Part shown: piece by piece, positions 1 to 8,790 of the stretch | How positions within the stretch are numbered: position 1 is the first letter of the stretch | Layout: every line of letters begins with the position of its first letter | NCBI GenBank assembly: GCA_005793295.1 | Contig: SXSX01000100.1 | Location: 1 to 16,922, forward strand | DNA from: Burkholderiales bacterium | GTDB taxonomy: Bacteria > Pseudomonadota > Gammaproteobacteria > Burkholderiales > Burkholderiaceae_C | Direction: 5' to 3' | DNA length: 16,922 nt | Translations under genes and position numbers: made by a program | Notes under the pieces: model-generated | The model's input: only the letters and a program-made list of their open reading frames with translations | Told to the model about the DNA's origin: nothing | Database searches by the model: none

Positions 1-381
1 GAGATGGTCGGAACTGGTGGTGCAGCCGCTCAAGAGCAACTCGGCCATTGCGACTTGCGTACTGGTGTAAACCATGGGGGGCGTGAGCCCCGCCCAGATC
101 GGATAGAGCCCGCGCAGCCAGCCAAACAGTTCGGCATTTTGTACCGAAGGAATCGCCCGGGTCAGCGATTGGTACATATGGTGGTGGGTATTGATGAGCC
201 CAGGAATGACCACATGGTCGTGTGCATCAATCACCTTGTCAGCAGAATTAGGCAAAGAATCGGATGGACCGATGGCTTCTATGGCATGGTTGCGAATAAA
301 AATACTGGCATGGCGCAGTTCGGCTTGCGCATCGTCTTGGGTTGCGATCGTATGGGCGTTGCGAATGAGCAGGGTCGACAT
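1..381 (-). CDS. 8-oxoguanine/guanine deaminase-like amidohydrolase, N-terminal 127 residues (partial)
   Basis: This is an amidohydrolase-superfamily deaminase (COG0402 type) cut by the left window edge. The start is ATG at 381-379, and 127 codons are readable without a stop. The N-terminal beta-sandwich opens MSTLLIRNAHTIAT. It is followed by the strand-1 metal motif NTHHHMYQSL (HxH at residues 66 and 68), then AELFGWL and a LLLSGCTTSSDHL segment. From memory this layout matches the 8-oxoguanine deaminase group (Pseudomonas PA0142) better than cytosine or classical guanine deaminases. The expected reaction is hydrolytic deamination of 8-oxoguanine to urate, or of guanine-like or triazine substrates, in the cytoplasm. 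It begins 23 bases after the xdhB stop on the same strand, so it is very probably the third gene of the xdh operon. No good ribosome-binding site is visible. The C-terminal metal ligands and substrate residues are outside the window, so specificity is inferred. Confidence 0.88.
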   Translation of the reverse strand, partial: MSTLLIRNAHTIATQDDAQAELRHASIFIRNHAIEAIGPSDSLPNSADKVIDAHDHVVIPGLINTHHHMYQSLTRAIPSVQNAELFGWLRGLYPIWAGLTPPMVYTSTQVAMAELLLSGCTTSSDHL

Positions 382-404
382 GCTTTGATTGTGCCGTAGC
401 AGGT

Positions 405-2744
405 TTATTTCAAAGCACTTAAAACATTTTCAGCAGTTGCTGGCGCAGTGAGTACAACGGGCGTGTCGGAATGACGCGCTTGGGCAATCGCATCACGCAG
501 CGCTTCATACACACTGATCGCCAACATAAAAGGCGGCTCGCCGACGGCCTTGGATCCAAAGACGTTGTCTTCGCGGTTCGGCTCAGGCCAGAGATCGACT
601 TTGAGGTGTTCTGGAACATCACCCGCCGTTGGAATTTTGTAAGTGCTCGGTGCGTGGGTACCGAGAACGCCTTCTTGATTCCAGACCAATTGTTCGGTGG
701 TAAGCCAGCCCATGCCTTGAACAAAGCCACCTTCAATTTGGCCAATGTCCAGGCCCGGATTGATGCTGCGACCGACATCATGCAAGATGTCCACGCGCAA
801 TACGCGGCTTTCTCCGGTCAGGGTGTCAATGGCCACTTCGGTACACGCTGCGCCATAGGAAAAATAGTAAAACGGACGACCGGTGAGCGTGGTTTTGTCG
901 TAATGGATTTTTGGCGTGCGGTAAAAGCCATCGCTCCACAATTGAATCCGATTGGCATACGCCATCTGCACTACGGAATCAAAGCTGCGTGTGACTTTGG
1001 GAGAGATAACCATGCCCCCGCGAAACTCAATCGCCCCCGCCCCGCAACCGTCTAAGCCGCAAACAAAGGCAGCCAAGTTATCGCGCACATGGCGAGCGGC
1101 AAATTGCGCAGCTCGGCCGTTCAGGTCGGTGCCTGCTGACGCAGCCGTGGCAGACGCATTGGGAATCTTGCTAGTGTCGCTGGCGCTGCACAGCACGCGA
1201 TCAAACGCAACGCCTAATTCATCGGCCACGATTTGTGAGACCTTGGTATGCAAGCCCTGACCCATCTCTGTTCCGCCATGGTTGACCTGCACACTGCCAT
1301 CTAAATACACATGTACCAAAGCCCCTGCTTGGTTAAAAAGTGTGGCGGTAAAACTGATGCCAAACTTCACCGGCGTGATCGCTAGGCCGCGTTTCAAAAT
1401 GGGGCTGGTGGTGTTCCAGTCGGCAATAGACTGTGTACGTTGGCGGTAGTCCGAGGTCTGCTCCAGCTTGGTGAGCAAGGGAGCCAAGATGTTGTCTTCC
1501 ACCTTCATTTGGTAGTGCGTGGTATCGCGACGGGCCGCTTTGGGGTCGCTGATTTTTTCGCTCACTAACACTTCATCGCTATAGAGGTTGCGCATGCGAA
1601 CATCCAAGGCGTCCATCTTTAAGTAGCGCGCAATATCGCCCATGATGGCTTCAATCACGATGACGCCCTGCGGTCCTCCAAAGCCACGAAAGGCGGTGTG
1701 GCTTTGGGTATGAGTTTTGCATCGGTAGGAGGCTATCGCAACGTGCTCAAGAAAGTAGGCGTTGTCGCTGTGAAAAATCGCTCTGTCGGCAACTGGGCCT
1801 GATAAATCCGCACTAAAGCCACAGTTAGCAGCCATCTGTAATTGCAGCGCGGTCAGTCGTCCGGTGTCATCAAACCCTGCGGTGTATTCGTAAGCAAAAG
1901 GATGGCGTTTGCCCGTCACCATGAAGTCATCATCGCGGTCAAGGCGCAGCTTGACAGGGACTTTGAATTTTTGCGCCGCTACGGCGGCCCAGACCGCAAC
2001 GTGGCCGGCTTGGGTTTCCTTGCCGCCAAAGCCACCACCCATGCGCCGGCACTCGACGCGCACGGCATGGTTGTCCAAACCCAGCGCGTGGGCAACCCAG
2101 TGCTGGACTTCGCCAGGGTGTTGCGTGCTGCTGTAAATCGACCATTGGTTTTGTTCGTGGGGAACGGCATAGGCAACTTGCCCTTCCAAATAAAAATGCT
2201 CTTGACCTCCGACTTCCAACGTTCCCGTGAGCGTGTGGCTTGCTTTTTTCAATGCTGCTTCGGCATTGCCTCGGTTCACAAAGACGGGCGGCAGAACGTA
2301 GCTTTTCGCTTGCAGTGCGTCTGCGATGGTCAAAACGGCGGGCAAGGCTTCAATGTCTAAAACGACTTTGCGGGCGGCACGCCTAGCTTGCATGACGGTT
2401 CGCGCCACAACAAGTCCGACGACTTGGCCGACGTGTTGAACGGTGTCGATGGCAAAGACGGGTTCGTCGCCTGCAAAGGCGGCCAGCATCGGATCACCCA
2501 CGATATCTTGGGACAACACCACGCCCACCACACCCGGCATGGCCCGTGCGACTTGAGAGTCCACGGCGCGTAAATGGCCATGGGCATGGGTCGACAAAAT
2601 CGGCGCAGCATGCAAAGTGCCCCGCAGCTCGGGAAGGTCATCGATGTAGGAGGCAGCTCCGGCAATTTGGGCACGGGCACTTTCATGGGCGGTGGTTTTG
2701 CCCGCGGCAGGGCTTGAACTTTTTGCATCATGAATGCTTGTCAT
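405..2744 (-). CDS. xdhB: Xanthine dehydrogenase, molybdenum-binding subunit
   Basis: This is the large Moco-binding subunit of a two-subunit bacterial xanthine dehydrogenase, oxidising hypoxanthine and xanthine to urate in the cytoplasm. With the start chosen here it has 779 residues, close to the Rhodobacter capsulatus XdhB length. Purine-binding and catalytic positions known from bovine xanthine oxidase are all present: GGQEHFYLE, the Glu of MGGGFGGKE (residue 243, bovine Glu802), the Arg of DRAIFH (321, Arg880), the second Phe of FRGF (355, Phe914), Phe-Thr of GISFT (465-466) and the catalytic Glu of GEPP (736, Glu1261). The Glu/Arg pair argues for a true purine enzyme rather than an aldehyde oxidase. 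The start is ATG at 2744, which overlaps the xdhA stop as ATGA and has GGGAG seven bases upstream. An in-frame ATG at 2768 lies inside xdhA and has no such site. No xdhC chaperone gene is visible beside it. Confidence 0.97.
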   Translation of the reverse strand: MTSIHDAKSSSPAAGKTTAHESARAQIAGAASYIDDLPELRGTLHAAPILSTHAHGHLRAVDSQVARAMPGVVGVVLSQDIVGDPMLAAFAGDEPVFAIDTVQHVGQVVGLVVARTVMQARRAARKVVLDIEALPAVLTIADALQAKSYVLPPVFVNRGNAEAALKKASHTLTGTLEVGGQEHFYLEGQVAYAVPHEQNQWSIYSSTQHPGEVQHWVAHALGLDNHAVRVECRRMGGGFGGKETQAGHVAVWAAVAAQKFKVPVKLRLDRDDDFMVTGKRHPFAYEYTAGFDDTGRLTALQLQMAANCGFSADLSGPVADRAIFHSDNAYFLEHVAIASYRCKTHTQSHTAFRGFGGPQGVIVIEAIMGDIARYLKMDALDVRMRNLYSDEVLVSEKISDPKAARRDTTHYQMKVEDNILAPLLTKLEQTSDYRQRTQSIADWNTTSPILKRGLAITPVKFGISFTATLFNQAGALVHVYLDGSVQVNHGGTEMGQGLHTKVSQIVADELGVAFDRVLCSASDTSKIPNASATAASAGTDLNGRAAQFAARHVRDNLAAFVCGLDGCGAGAIEFRGGMVISPKVTRSFDSVVQMAYANRIQLWSDGFYRTPKIHYDKTTLTGRPFYYFSYGAACTEVAIDTLTGESRVLRVDILHDVGRSINPGLDIGQIEGGFVQGMGWLTTEQLVWNQEGVLGTHAPSTYKIPTAGDVPEHLKVDLWPEPNREDNVFGSKAVGEPPFMLAISVYEALRDAIAQARHSDTPVVLTAPATAENVLSALK

Positions 2745-4228
2745 ACCGCTGCTCCCGTGAGATTCCATTTCAAACCCGAGGGTTCAAGGGCTTGCAAATC
2801 AAGGTCTGCCTGGCCTTGACTCTCCAACCAAAAGCGCCAAAGTAAATTTCCCAACACTTCGCGCCGGTAGCTGCTGCTAGCGCGCATATCTGAAATCGGT
2901 GAGAACTCGCTGCGCAAGCACTGCATCGCATTTTTTACAGTCGCTGCGTTCCACAGTTTGCCAAGCAGTGCTTTTTCTGATGCACGGGCACGAACCGGTG
3001 TTGCAGCAACCCCACCGACACCGATGCTGGCGTGGGTCACCACGGCCTTGTCAATATGGATATCAAGCGCTAAACAGACAGCAGAAATATCGTCTTCAAA
3101 GCGCTTTGAGATTTTGTAGACCTTGCACGCATGGTTTTGGTTCTTCTGGGCAAGTGTGGCTTTGGGAACCACAATCCACGCCAAAACTTCATCGGCTTGC
3201 ATCACGTTTTTTCGGTAACCGGTATAGAGGTTTTCCAATGGCATTCGGCGGTGTCCGCGCGTGGACATCAAAATCACTTGCGCCCCTAAGGCAATAAGCA
3301 AAGGCATCGAGTCGCCAATCGGGGAGCCGTTAGCCACATTGCCGCCCAAGGTGCCAGAGTTGCGAACCGGTAAGCCCGCAAATCGGTGGGCAAAGCTTTG
3401 CAGTTGGGGTCGGTCTGCAACCAAGGCGGCAAAGGCGTCGGTCAAAGTCACTGCTGCGCCAATGGCTAAGTGGTGCGGGTAATTTTGAATGTCTCGCAAT
3501 TCTTTGACACGTGTGATGTCAATCACTTTGGCAAATTCACGATGTTGTTTGGTTACCCACAGTCCGACATCGGTACACCCCGCAACCAATTGCGCATCGG
3601 GCCATTGCTTGCGAAGTTGAAGCAGGCTTTTTAAATTTCGCGGCAGTAGGTATGCGTCTTGCGCTGACGGCTTGCCAGTCATGGCCGACAGGTCCTTGAG
3701 GATTTTGGGGTGATCTAACTTCACTGCCGGAAGTTGTTGCATGGCTTGGGCCGCTTGGACAATCGGGCGGTACCCCGTGCATCGGCATAAATTCCCTGAA
3801 AGGGCATTTTGTGCGGTTGCTCGGTCAATAGCTTGACCTGCGTGTTTTTGGTACAGACCAAACAAACTCATGGCAAACCCTGGCGTGCAAAAACCGCACT
3901 GCGAGGCATGGCTAGTTTTCAAGGCCTCTTGTACGGGGTGGGGTGCGCCGTTATCTTGAGTTAAACCTTCTACCGTCCAAACGGCAAGACCGTCTACCGA
4001 ATGGGCCAACCGAATACAGCTGTTGATGGCACTGGTGTGCAATTTCCCGTTGCGCTCTTGTCCAATGACAACGGTACATGCGCCGCAATCACCTTCACCA
4101 CAACCCTCTTTGGTTCCGGTGCAATGCAAGTCCTCGCGTAAGACTTCGAGTAAGGTGCGGGTTGGAGGCACTGCGTGCAAGGTGATGGCTTCGCCGTTTT
4201 TCAAAAATCGAATGGACTGGGTTTTCAT
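2741..4228 (-). CDS. xdhA: Xanthine dehydrogenase, FeS/FAD subunit
   Basis: This is the small subunit of xanthine dehydrogenase, carrying electrons from the molybdenum centre in XdhB through two [2Fe-2S] clusters to FAD and NAD+. It has 495 residues. In order it shows a plant-type ferredoxin domain (Cys43, 48, 51 and 71), a helical [2Fe-2S] domain (Cys111 and 114 in CGFCTPGF; Cys148 and 150 in CRCTGY), then an FAD-binding domain with VAGCTDVGLW and LGGNVANGSPIGDSMP, and a C-terminal CO-dehydrogenase-flavoprotein-like domain. The start is ATG at 4228-4226, with GGAG nine bases upstream, and the protein opens MKTQSIRFLKNGE as is usual. A longer reading back to 4306 would add 26 residues unlike the family and would consume the intergenic region shared with the LysR gene. 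It is the first gene of the xdhA-xdhB-deaminase operon and overlaps xdhB by four bases (ATGA), indicating translational coupling. Confidence 0.97.
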   Translation of the reverse strand: MKTQSIRFLKNGEAITLHAVPPTRTLLEVLREDLHCTGTKEGCGEGDCGACTVVIGQERNGKLHTSAINSCIRLAHSVDGLAVWTVEGLTQDNGAPHPVQEALKTSHASQCGFCTPGFAMSLFGLYQKHAGQAIDRATAQNALSGNLCRCTGYRPIVQAAQAMQQLPAVKLDHPKILKDLSAMTGKPSAQDAYLLPRNLKSLLQLRKQWPDAQLVAGCTDVGLWVTKQHREFAKVIDITRVKELRDIQNYPHHLAIGAAVTLTDAFAALVADRPQLQSFAHRFAGLPVRNSGTLGGNVANGSPIGDSMPLLIALGAQVILMSTRGHRRMPLENLYTGYRKNVMQADEVLAWIVVPKATLAQKNQNHACKVYKISKRFEDDISAVCLALDIHIDKAVVTHASIGVGGVAATPVRARASEKALLGKLWNAATVKNAMQCLRSEFSPISDMRASSSYRREVLGNLLWRFWLESQGQADLDLQALEPSGLKWNLTGAAV

Positions 4229-4314
4229 GGGCTTGGTTCTCCGGCCGTCAGGGTAAATCGGTAGTTTCTTCAGCTCTATACGCGATAGCATATGACACCT
4301 ATTCACCTTTGCAT
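4229..4314. promoter_or_regulatory. Divergent xdhA / LysR intergenic regulatory region
   Basis: This 86-base gap separates two divergent genes and must hold the xdhA promoter and probably that of the LysR gene. Divergent placement is the classic arrangement for a LysR regulator and its target. Visible elements are an inverted repeat CTAT-N5-ATAG at 4276-4288 and a direct repeat GCATATGA at 4288-4295 and 4311-4318, spaced 23 bases apart (about two helical turns). The second copy covers the LysR start codon, which would fit autoregulation. I do not see a canonical T-N11-A site centred on the inverted repeat, and no convincing -35/-10 pair stands out on either strand, so the exact operator is inferred. 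Confidence 0.5.
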
Positions 4315-5238
4315 ATGAGCTTAACCCCGCTTTTCGACAAGATAGACCTTCACTTGATAAAGGTTTTACATACCGTGTTGACCGAGCGCAGTGTTTCCAA
4401 GGCCGCCATCCGACTGGGCATGCACCAGCCGGCGGTGAGCGCGTGCTTAAAACGCTTGCGCAGTGCTTCAGGCGACCCTCTTTTGGTGCGTTCAGGCGCC
4501 TTCATGGTGCCAACCGAAGCCGGTTTACGCATGGTTGAGCCCAGTGCCCAGCTCTTGCGCTCAGCCGAAGTGCTTTTCTCAGACGCTCGTGAATTTATTC
4601 CGAATACAGCCCGCCATGTCTTCCGCGTTGCTGCCTCTGATTATTTGGCGCCTTCTTTTTTGCCCCAGTTGGTGGCGTCGATCAAAACCCAAGCGCCTTA
4701 CGCTGCGATAGAAATATTGCCTTTAACGCCTGCCTCAGATTACCGCGCCCAATTGGCCAGTGGCGAGGCTGATATCGTGATCGGCAACTGGCCTTCTTTA
4801 CCGGCAGACATGCACCAGGCCCCCTTGTTTAGCGACGATGTGGTGTGTTTGGTCTCGCAAAAACATCCGGTGGTTCGACGTGGTTGGGACCCAACCGATT
4901 GGCTCAAGGCCGAACATATTGCCCCCGGAGCGACCCACCTTGGAGCCAAAGGTGTGATCGACGGCCACCTTCTTGAATTGGGTTTGAAGCGCAATGTGGT
5001 GGCCCGGTGTTCGCATTTTGGGCTGATTCCGGCCATGGTGGCATCGACTTTGCTAGTGCTCACTACAGGTCGGCGTTACTGCGATGCGTTTGTAAAGACA
5101 TTACCCGTCGTCGTGGTGCCGTGTCCCGTTGACTTTCCTAAAATGGTGTACTACCAACTGTGGCATGAACGCACCCACGCATCGGCGGCCAACCGGTGGC
5201 TGCGTGAACGGGTCAAAGCCGTGGCCGCTGGCCTGTGA
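4315..5238 (+). CDS. LysR-type transcriptional regulator
   Basis: This is a DNA-binding regulator of 307 residues, the usual LysR length. The N-terminal winged helix-turn-helix is clear (SVSKAAIRLGMHQPAVSACL followed by KRLR, and GDPLLVRSG as the wing). It is followed by a periplasmic-binding-like effector domain (HVFRVAASDYLAPSFLPQLV, GEADIVIGNWP). The start is taken as ATG at 4315. A TTG two codons upstream is possible, and neither has a good ribosome-binding site. It is divergent from xdhA and 26 bases upstream of the ABC ATPase on the same strand, so it probably controls both purine oxidation and uptake. The effector is likely a purine or a catabolic intermediate. That assignment comes from context only, since the sensor domain does not reveal its ligand. 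Confidence 0.95.
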   Translation: MSLTPLFDKIDLHLIKVLHTVLTERSVSKAAIRLGMHQPAVSACLKRLRSASGDPLLVRSGAFMVPTEAGLRMVEPSAQLLRSAEVLFSDAREFIPNTARHVFRVAASDYLAPSFLPQLVASIKTQAPYAAIEILPLTPASDYRAQLASGEADIVIGNWPSLPADMHQAPLFSDDVVCLVSQKHPVVRRGWDPTDWLKAEHIAPGATHLGAKGVIDGHLLELGLKRNVVARCSHFGLIPAMVASTLLVLTTGRRYCDAFVKTLPVVVVPCPVDFPKMVYYQLWHERTHASAANRWLRERVKAVAAGL

Positions 5239-5264
5239 CGTTAAGAAAACAATGAGACTTTTTC

Positions 5265-6782
5265 ATGGATAAGCCCCGACTGCAACTCACTGGTATCACC
5301 AAAGCCTACCCCGGCGTTGTCGCAAACAGCGGTATTGCGCTCACTGTCATGCCAGGCCAGACCCATGCGGTCTTGGGTGAAAACGGTGCGGGCAAGTCCA
5401 CGTTGATGAAAATTATTTACGGCTCGATCAAGCCCGATGCCGGTCAGATGGTTTTCAACGGCCACGTGGCGCACATTCGCAATCCGAAAGAAGCACGTGC
5501 TTTGGGCATCAGCATGGTGTTTCAACATTTCAACTTGTTTGACACCATTACCGTGGCTGAAAACGTGTGGCTCGGACTGGAAAAAAGTTTGACTTTGGCC
5601 CAGGTTACCCAAAGCATCAACGCCAAAGCAGCGCAGTACGGTTTGGACATCGACCCGAGTCGACCAGTCCATACCTTGAGCGTGGGGGAAATGCAAAGGG
5701 TTGAAATCATTCGCGCCTTGCTGACCAATCCACAGTTGTTGATCTTGGATGAGCCCACCTCCGTGCTCACGCCCCAAGCGGTTGACAAGCTGTTTATTGT
5801 GCTGAAGCAACTCGCATCGGAAGGCTGCAGTATTTTGTATATCAGCCACAAGCTCCATGAAATCCGCGAACTGTGTAATGCCTGCACAGTGCTGCGCGGT
5901 GGCAAAGTCACCGGGGTATGTAATCCGGCGAAGGAATCTAACGCCTCGCTGTCGCGCTTGATGATTGGAGCCGAGCCGCCCAAGCTGGAGCACAACGCAA
6001 GGGAAACAGGAGAGGCCCGTTTAACAGTTCACCATTTAAGCCTGCCGCGTGAGGATCAATTTGGCGTGGATTTACATGGCATTGACTTGCAGGTCCGCGC
6101 AGGCGAAGTGGTTGGTATTGCGGGCGTGTCCGGCAACGGCCAGCGCGAACTGTTGTATGCCTTATCGGGTGAAGATTGCCGATCGCCCAAGGGCAGCATT
6201 CGTATGGGTGAAGAAGACGTATCTCAGATTCATCCGGGGGGGAGGCGTAAACGTGGGCTTCACTTTGTTCCGGAAGAACGCTTGGGGCGCGGCGCTGTCC
6301 CGGAGCTGAGTTTGGCGCACAACCTGCTACTCACCCGCAACGAAGCCATCGCATATCCCGGCTTTGCAGGCGGCTGGATTTCTTTGGCACCATTGCACGC
6401 GCAGGCGGCGGGCATCATTCGCCGATTCCAAGTGAAAGCCAACGGCCCGGGGGCTGTTGCGCGGTCACTTTCTGGCGGTAACTTGCAAAAATTTATTGTG
6501 GGGCGCGAAATCGATGCGCAGCCTCAGGTCTTCATCGTCTCGCAACCAACTTGGGGCGTCGATGTAGGCGCTGCGGCGCAAATTCGCGGAGCGATTTTGG
6601 CCTTGCGCGATGCCGGATGCGCTGTGTTGGTGGTGAGTGAAGAACTTGATGAGTTGTTTGAAGTGTGTGATCGATTGCACGTCATTGCCCACGGCAAGTT
6701 GTCGCCTTCTATTGCGACGGCTAACGCGACGGTCGAGCAACTCGGCGAATGGATGAGTGGATTGTGGAGCGCGACATGCTGA
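5265..6782 (+). CDS. Purine/nucleoside ABC importer, fused double ATPase subunit
   Basis: This is the cytoplasmic ATPase of a BMP-family (NupO/BmpB-like) sugar/nucleoside-type importer, 505 residues with two tandem nucleotide-binding domains. Domain 1 is complete: Walker A GENGAGKST (38-46), Q-loop Gln87, signature LSVGEMQR (138-145), Walker B LLILDEP (158-164) and switch His195. Domain 2 has a degenerate Walker A (GVSGNGQRE, 287-295) and a Walker B lacking the acidic pair (VFIVSQPT), but keeps a good signature LSGGNLQK (402-409). Such asymmetry is normal for this family and implies that only one of the two composite sites hydrolyses ATP efficiently. It starts 26 bases after the LysR gene, and its stop overlaps the start of the first permease by seven bases. 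The substrate class, purine nucleosides or bases, is inferred from the xdh and deaminase neighbours and the BMP-type binding protein. Confidence 0.94.
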   Translation: MDKPRLQLTGITKAYPGVVANSGIALTVMPGQTHAVLGENGAGKSTLMKIIYGSIKPDAGQMVFNGHVAHIRNPKEARALGISMVFQHFNLFDTITVAENVWLGLEKSLTLAQVTQSINAKAAQYGLDIDPSRPVHTLSVGEMQRVEIIRALLTNPQLLILDEPTSVLTPQAVDKLFIVLKQLASEGCSILYISHKLHEIRELCNACTVLRGGKVTGVCNPAKESNASLSRLMIGAEPPKLEHNARETGEARLTVHHLSLPREDQFGVDLHGIDLQVRAGEVVGIAGVSGNGQRELLYALSGEDCRSPKGSIRMGEEDVSQIHPGGRRKRGLHFVPEERLGRGAVPELSLAHNLLLTRNEAIAYPGFAGGWISLAPLHAQAAGIIRRFQVKANGPGAVARSLSGGNLQKFIVGREIDAQPQVFIVSQPTWGVDVGAAAQIRGAILALRDAGCAVLVVSEELDELFEVCDRLHVIAHGKLSPSIATANATVEQLGEWMSGLWSATC

Positions 6783-7870
6783 ATTTCAAACTCGAGGTTC
6801 GACCCGCGCCTTCGCACTTGTGGACCTTTGCCTCACCGCTGTTGGCACTTGTCTTAACGGTACTCATTGGCATTGTGTTGTTCCAACTCTTGGGCAAAGA
6901 CCCAGTGCGCGGCTTGCAGATGTTTTTCTGGGAGCCGGTTAAAAGTGCTTATGCTTTGGGCGAGTTGGTTGTGAAAGCAACGCCTTTGTTGCTCATTGCA
7001 TTAGGTCTGGCCGTGTGTTTTCGCTCTAATGTGTGGAACATTGGAGCGGAGGGCCAATACATCCTGGGCGCGGTTACCGCCAGCGGTGTGGCCTTGATGG
7101 CCGATAAAACCACGGGCAGTTGGATTGTGGTTTTGGTGATTTTGGCGGGCGTAGCCGGTGGCCTAGTGTGGGCAGGTATCACTGCGCTGCTGCGCGATCG
7201 CTTCAACGCCAATGAAATTTTGGTCAGCCTGATGATGGTGTACATCGCCGTTCAGGTTTTGGGATTTTTGGTCTACGGCCCTTGGAAAGATCCCAATGGG
7301 TATAACTTTCCGCAGACCCAAAATTTTGAAGCAGCCACCCGCATTCCTAAACTCATCAGCAGTTCGCGCATGAGCATCGGGGTGTTGTTTGCTTTGGTGG
7401 GCGTTGCAGCGGTGTGGGTCTTTTTGTTCCGAACCCGTGCCGGATTTGCCCAGCAGGTCGGTGGCTTGGCTCCAGCGGCAGCCCGCTACGCCGGATTTTC
7501 CTCGCGCCGTGCGCTGTGGACGGCTTTGTTGGTTTCCGGCGGAATGGCTGGTTTGGCCGGTGCGCTTGAAGTGGCCGGCCCCATTGGTCAATTAACCCCT
7601 TATGTTCCCGCAGGCTACGGATTTGCCGCCATCATCGTCGCCTACGTCGGGCGCTTGCACCCGGTCGGTTTGGTTTTTTCTAGTTTGCTAATGAGTATGT
7701 TTTATATCGGCGGCGAATTGGCGCAGTCACGCATGGGCCTGCCAAAATCGTTAACCGGCGTGTTCCAAGGGCTGTTGTTGTTTACCTTGCTGGCTTGCGA
7801 TACCTTGGTTAATTACCGCTGGGTTCGCCAAGCCCGCGCGAGCGCCCCTCTTCCAGGAGTAAAACCGTAA
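6776..7870 (+). CDS. Purine/nucleoside ABC importer, permease subunit 1 (NupP-like)
   Basis: This inner-membrane permease has 364 residues and many hydrophobic segments. It carries the family hallmarks VCFRSNVWNIGAEGQYILGA (about residues 80-100), LRDRFNANEILVSLMM and GYGFAAIIVAYVGRLHPVG. It belongs to the BPD_transp_2 group (COG4603), which pairs with COG1079 permeases. The start is ATG at 6776, which has GGAG six bases upstream and overlaps the end of the ATPase gene by seven bases. An in-frame ATG at 6749 lies deeper in the ATPase gene and lacks a ribosome-binding site. The stop codon overlaps the next permease start by one base (TAATG), so the two membrane subunits are translationally coupled, as expected for a heterodimer. 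Confidence 0.94.
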   Translation: MLNFKLEVRPAPSHLWTFASPLLALVLTVLIGIVLFQLLGKDPVRGLQMFFWEPVKSAYALGELVVKATPLLLIALGLAVCFRSNVWNIGAEGQYILGAVTASGVALMADKTTGSWIVVLVILAGVAGGLVWAGITALLRDRFNANEILVSLMMVYIAVQVLGFLVYGPWKDPNGYNFPQTQNFEAATRIPKLISSSRMSIGVLFALVGVAAVWVFLFRTRAGFAQQVGGLAPAAARYAGFSSRRALWTALLVSGGMAGLAGALEVAGPIGQLTPYVPAGYGFAAIIVAYVGRLHPVGLVFSSLLMSMFYIGGELAQSRMGLPKSLTGVFQGLLLFTLLACDTLVNYRWVRQARASAPLPGVKP

Positions 7871-8790
7871 TGGAATCTTACGCACTGCTGATTGCGGCAA
7901 CGCTGAACGCCGGCACGGTTCTCGCCATCGCCTCCTTGGGTTTGCTCATCAATGAAAAAGCCGGCATCGTCAACCTCGGCGCTGAGGGCATGATGTTGTG
8001 TGCTGCTATTGCGGGCTTTGCCGCTGTGGTCCATTCAGGCAGCGACACCGTGGGCTTTGCGGCCGGAATGTGCGCCGGGGCTGCCATGGCTGCGGTTTTT
8101 GGCGGCTTGGTGATTTGGCTCAATACCAACCAATACGCCACCGGCTTGGCGCTGAGTTTGTTCGGCGCGGGGTTTTCGGCTTTTGCCGGGGTGACCTACG
8201 TGCAAGAAAAAATCCCTGAGCGCCCTAACTTTGCTATTCCCTTCTTGTCAGACCTTCCTTTTGTCGGATCGGCCTTTTTTAAGCACCACCCTTTGGTCTA
8301 CCTTACCGTCCTTTTTGCTGCGGCGCTGGTCTGGTTTTTGTACCGAACCCGGTCCGGTTTGGTGTTGCGCAGCGTCGGTGAAAGCCCCGAGTCGGCCCAC
8401 GCTTTGGGCTACCCCGTGCGCTGGATCCGGTTTGCGGCGGTGGTAGGCGGCGGCGCTATGTGTGGCTTGGCGGGGGCCTATATCTCCATTATTTACACGC
8501 CTTTGTGGGTTGAGGGCATGGTTTCTGGCAAGGGCTGGATTGCGTTGGCGCTCACCACGTTTGCCACCTGGCGGCCTGCTCGGGTCTTGCTGGGGGCGTA
8601 TTTGTTTGGTGGGGTCACGATGTTGCAATTCCACCTCCAAGGCATTGGCGTCGACGTGCCGAGCCAGCTTTTGAGCATGCTCCCTTATGTCGCTACCATT
8701 GTGGTTCTGGCCTTAATATCTCGCAATCCCACCTGGATTCGGATTAACATGCCGGCTTCCATTGGAAAACCGTTTTATCCGGGTTCTTGA
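7870..8790 (+). CDS. Purine/nucleoside ABC importer, permease subunit 2 (NupQ-like)
   Basis: This is the second inner-membrane permease, 306 residues (COG1079-like). It has an early hydrophobic helix, the conserved NEKAGIVNLGAEGMML motif (about residues 28-43), LYRTRSGLVLRSVGESPESA before a cytoplasmic loop (EAA-like coupling region) and a GKGWIALALTTFATWRP segment. The start ATG overlaps the preceding stop as TAATG, with AGGAG about ten bases upstream. It presumably forms the translocation pore with permease 1. A 52-base gap rich in T follows before the binding-protein gene, with no hairpin terminator in it, so the binding protein can be co-transcribed. Confidence 0.94.
   Translation: MESYALLIAATLNAGTVLAIASLGLLINEKAGIVNLGAEGMMLCAAIAGFAAVVHSGSDTVGFAAGMCAGAAMAAVFGGLVIWLNTNQYATGLALSLFGAGFSAFAGVTYVQEKIPERPNFAIPFLSDLPFVGSAFFKHHPLVYLTVLFAAALVWFLYRTRSGLVLRSVGESPESAHALGYPVRWIRFAAVVGGGAMCGLAGAYISIIYTPLWVEGMVSGKGWIALALTTFATWRPARVLLGAYLFGGVTMLQFHLQGIGVDVPSQLLSMLPYVATIVVLALISRNPTWIRINMPASIGKPFYPGS

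Noticed and set aside
471..1055. A 194-codon open frame on the plus strand opposite xdhB
   Set aside because: It lies wholly antisense to a well-conserved xdhB region, has no recognisable protein family character and is one of many shadow frames over strong genes.
2744..2768. Upstream ATG of xdhB at 2768
   Set aside because: The ATG at 2744 has a well-spaced GGGAG and the ATGA overlap with xdhA; the upstream one has neither advantage.
5241..5993. A 250-codon open frame on the minus strand opposite the ABC ATPase
   Set aside because: The plus-strand frame has all ATPase motifs in order. The antisense frame has none and is rich in His and Gln as expected from reverse reading.
6260..6545. Degenerate second nucleotide-binding domain of the ABC ATPase as a defect
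   Set aside because: Loss of Walker A and B residues in the second domain with a retained LSGG signature is usual in this importer family, so it is not a sign of decay.
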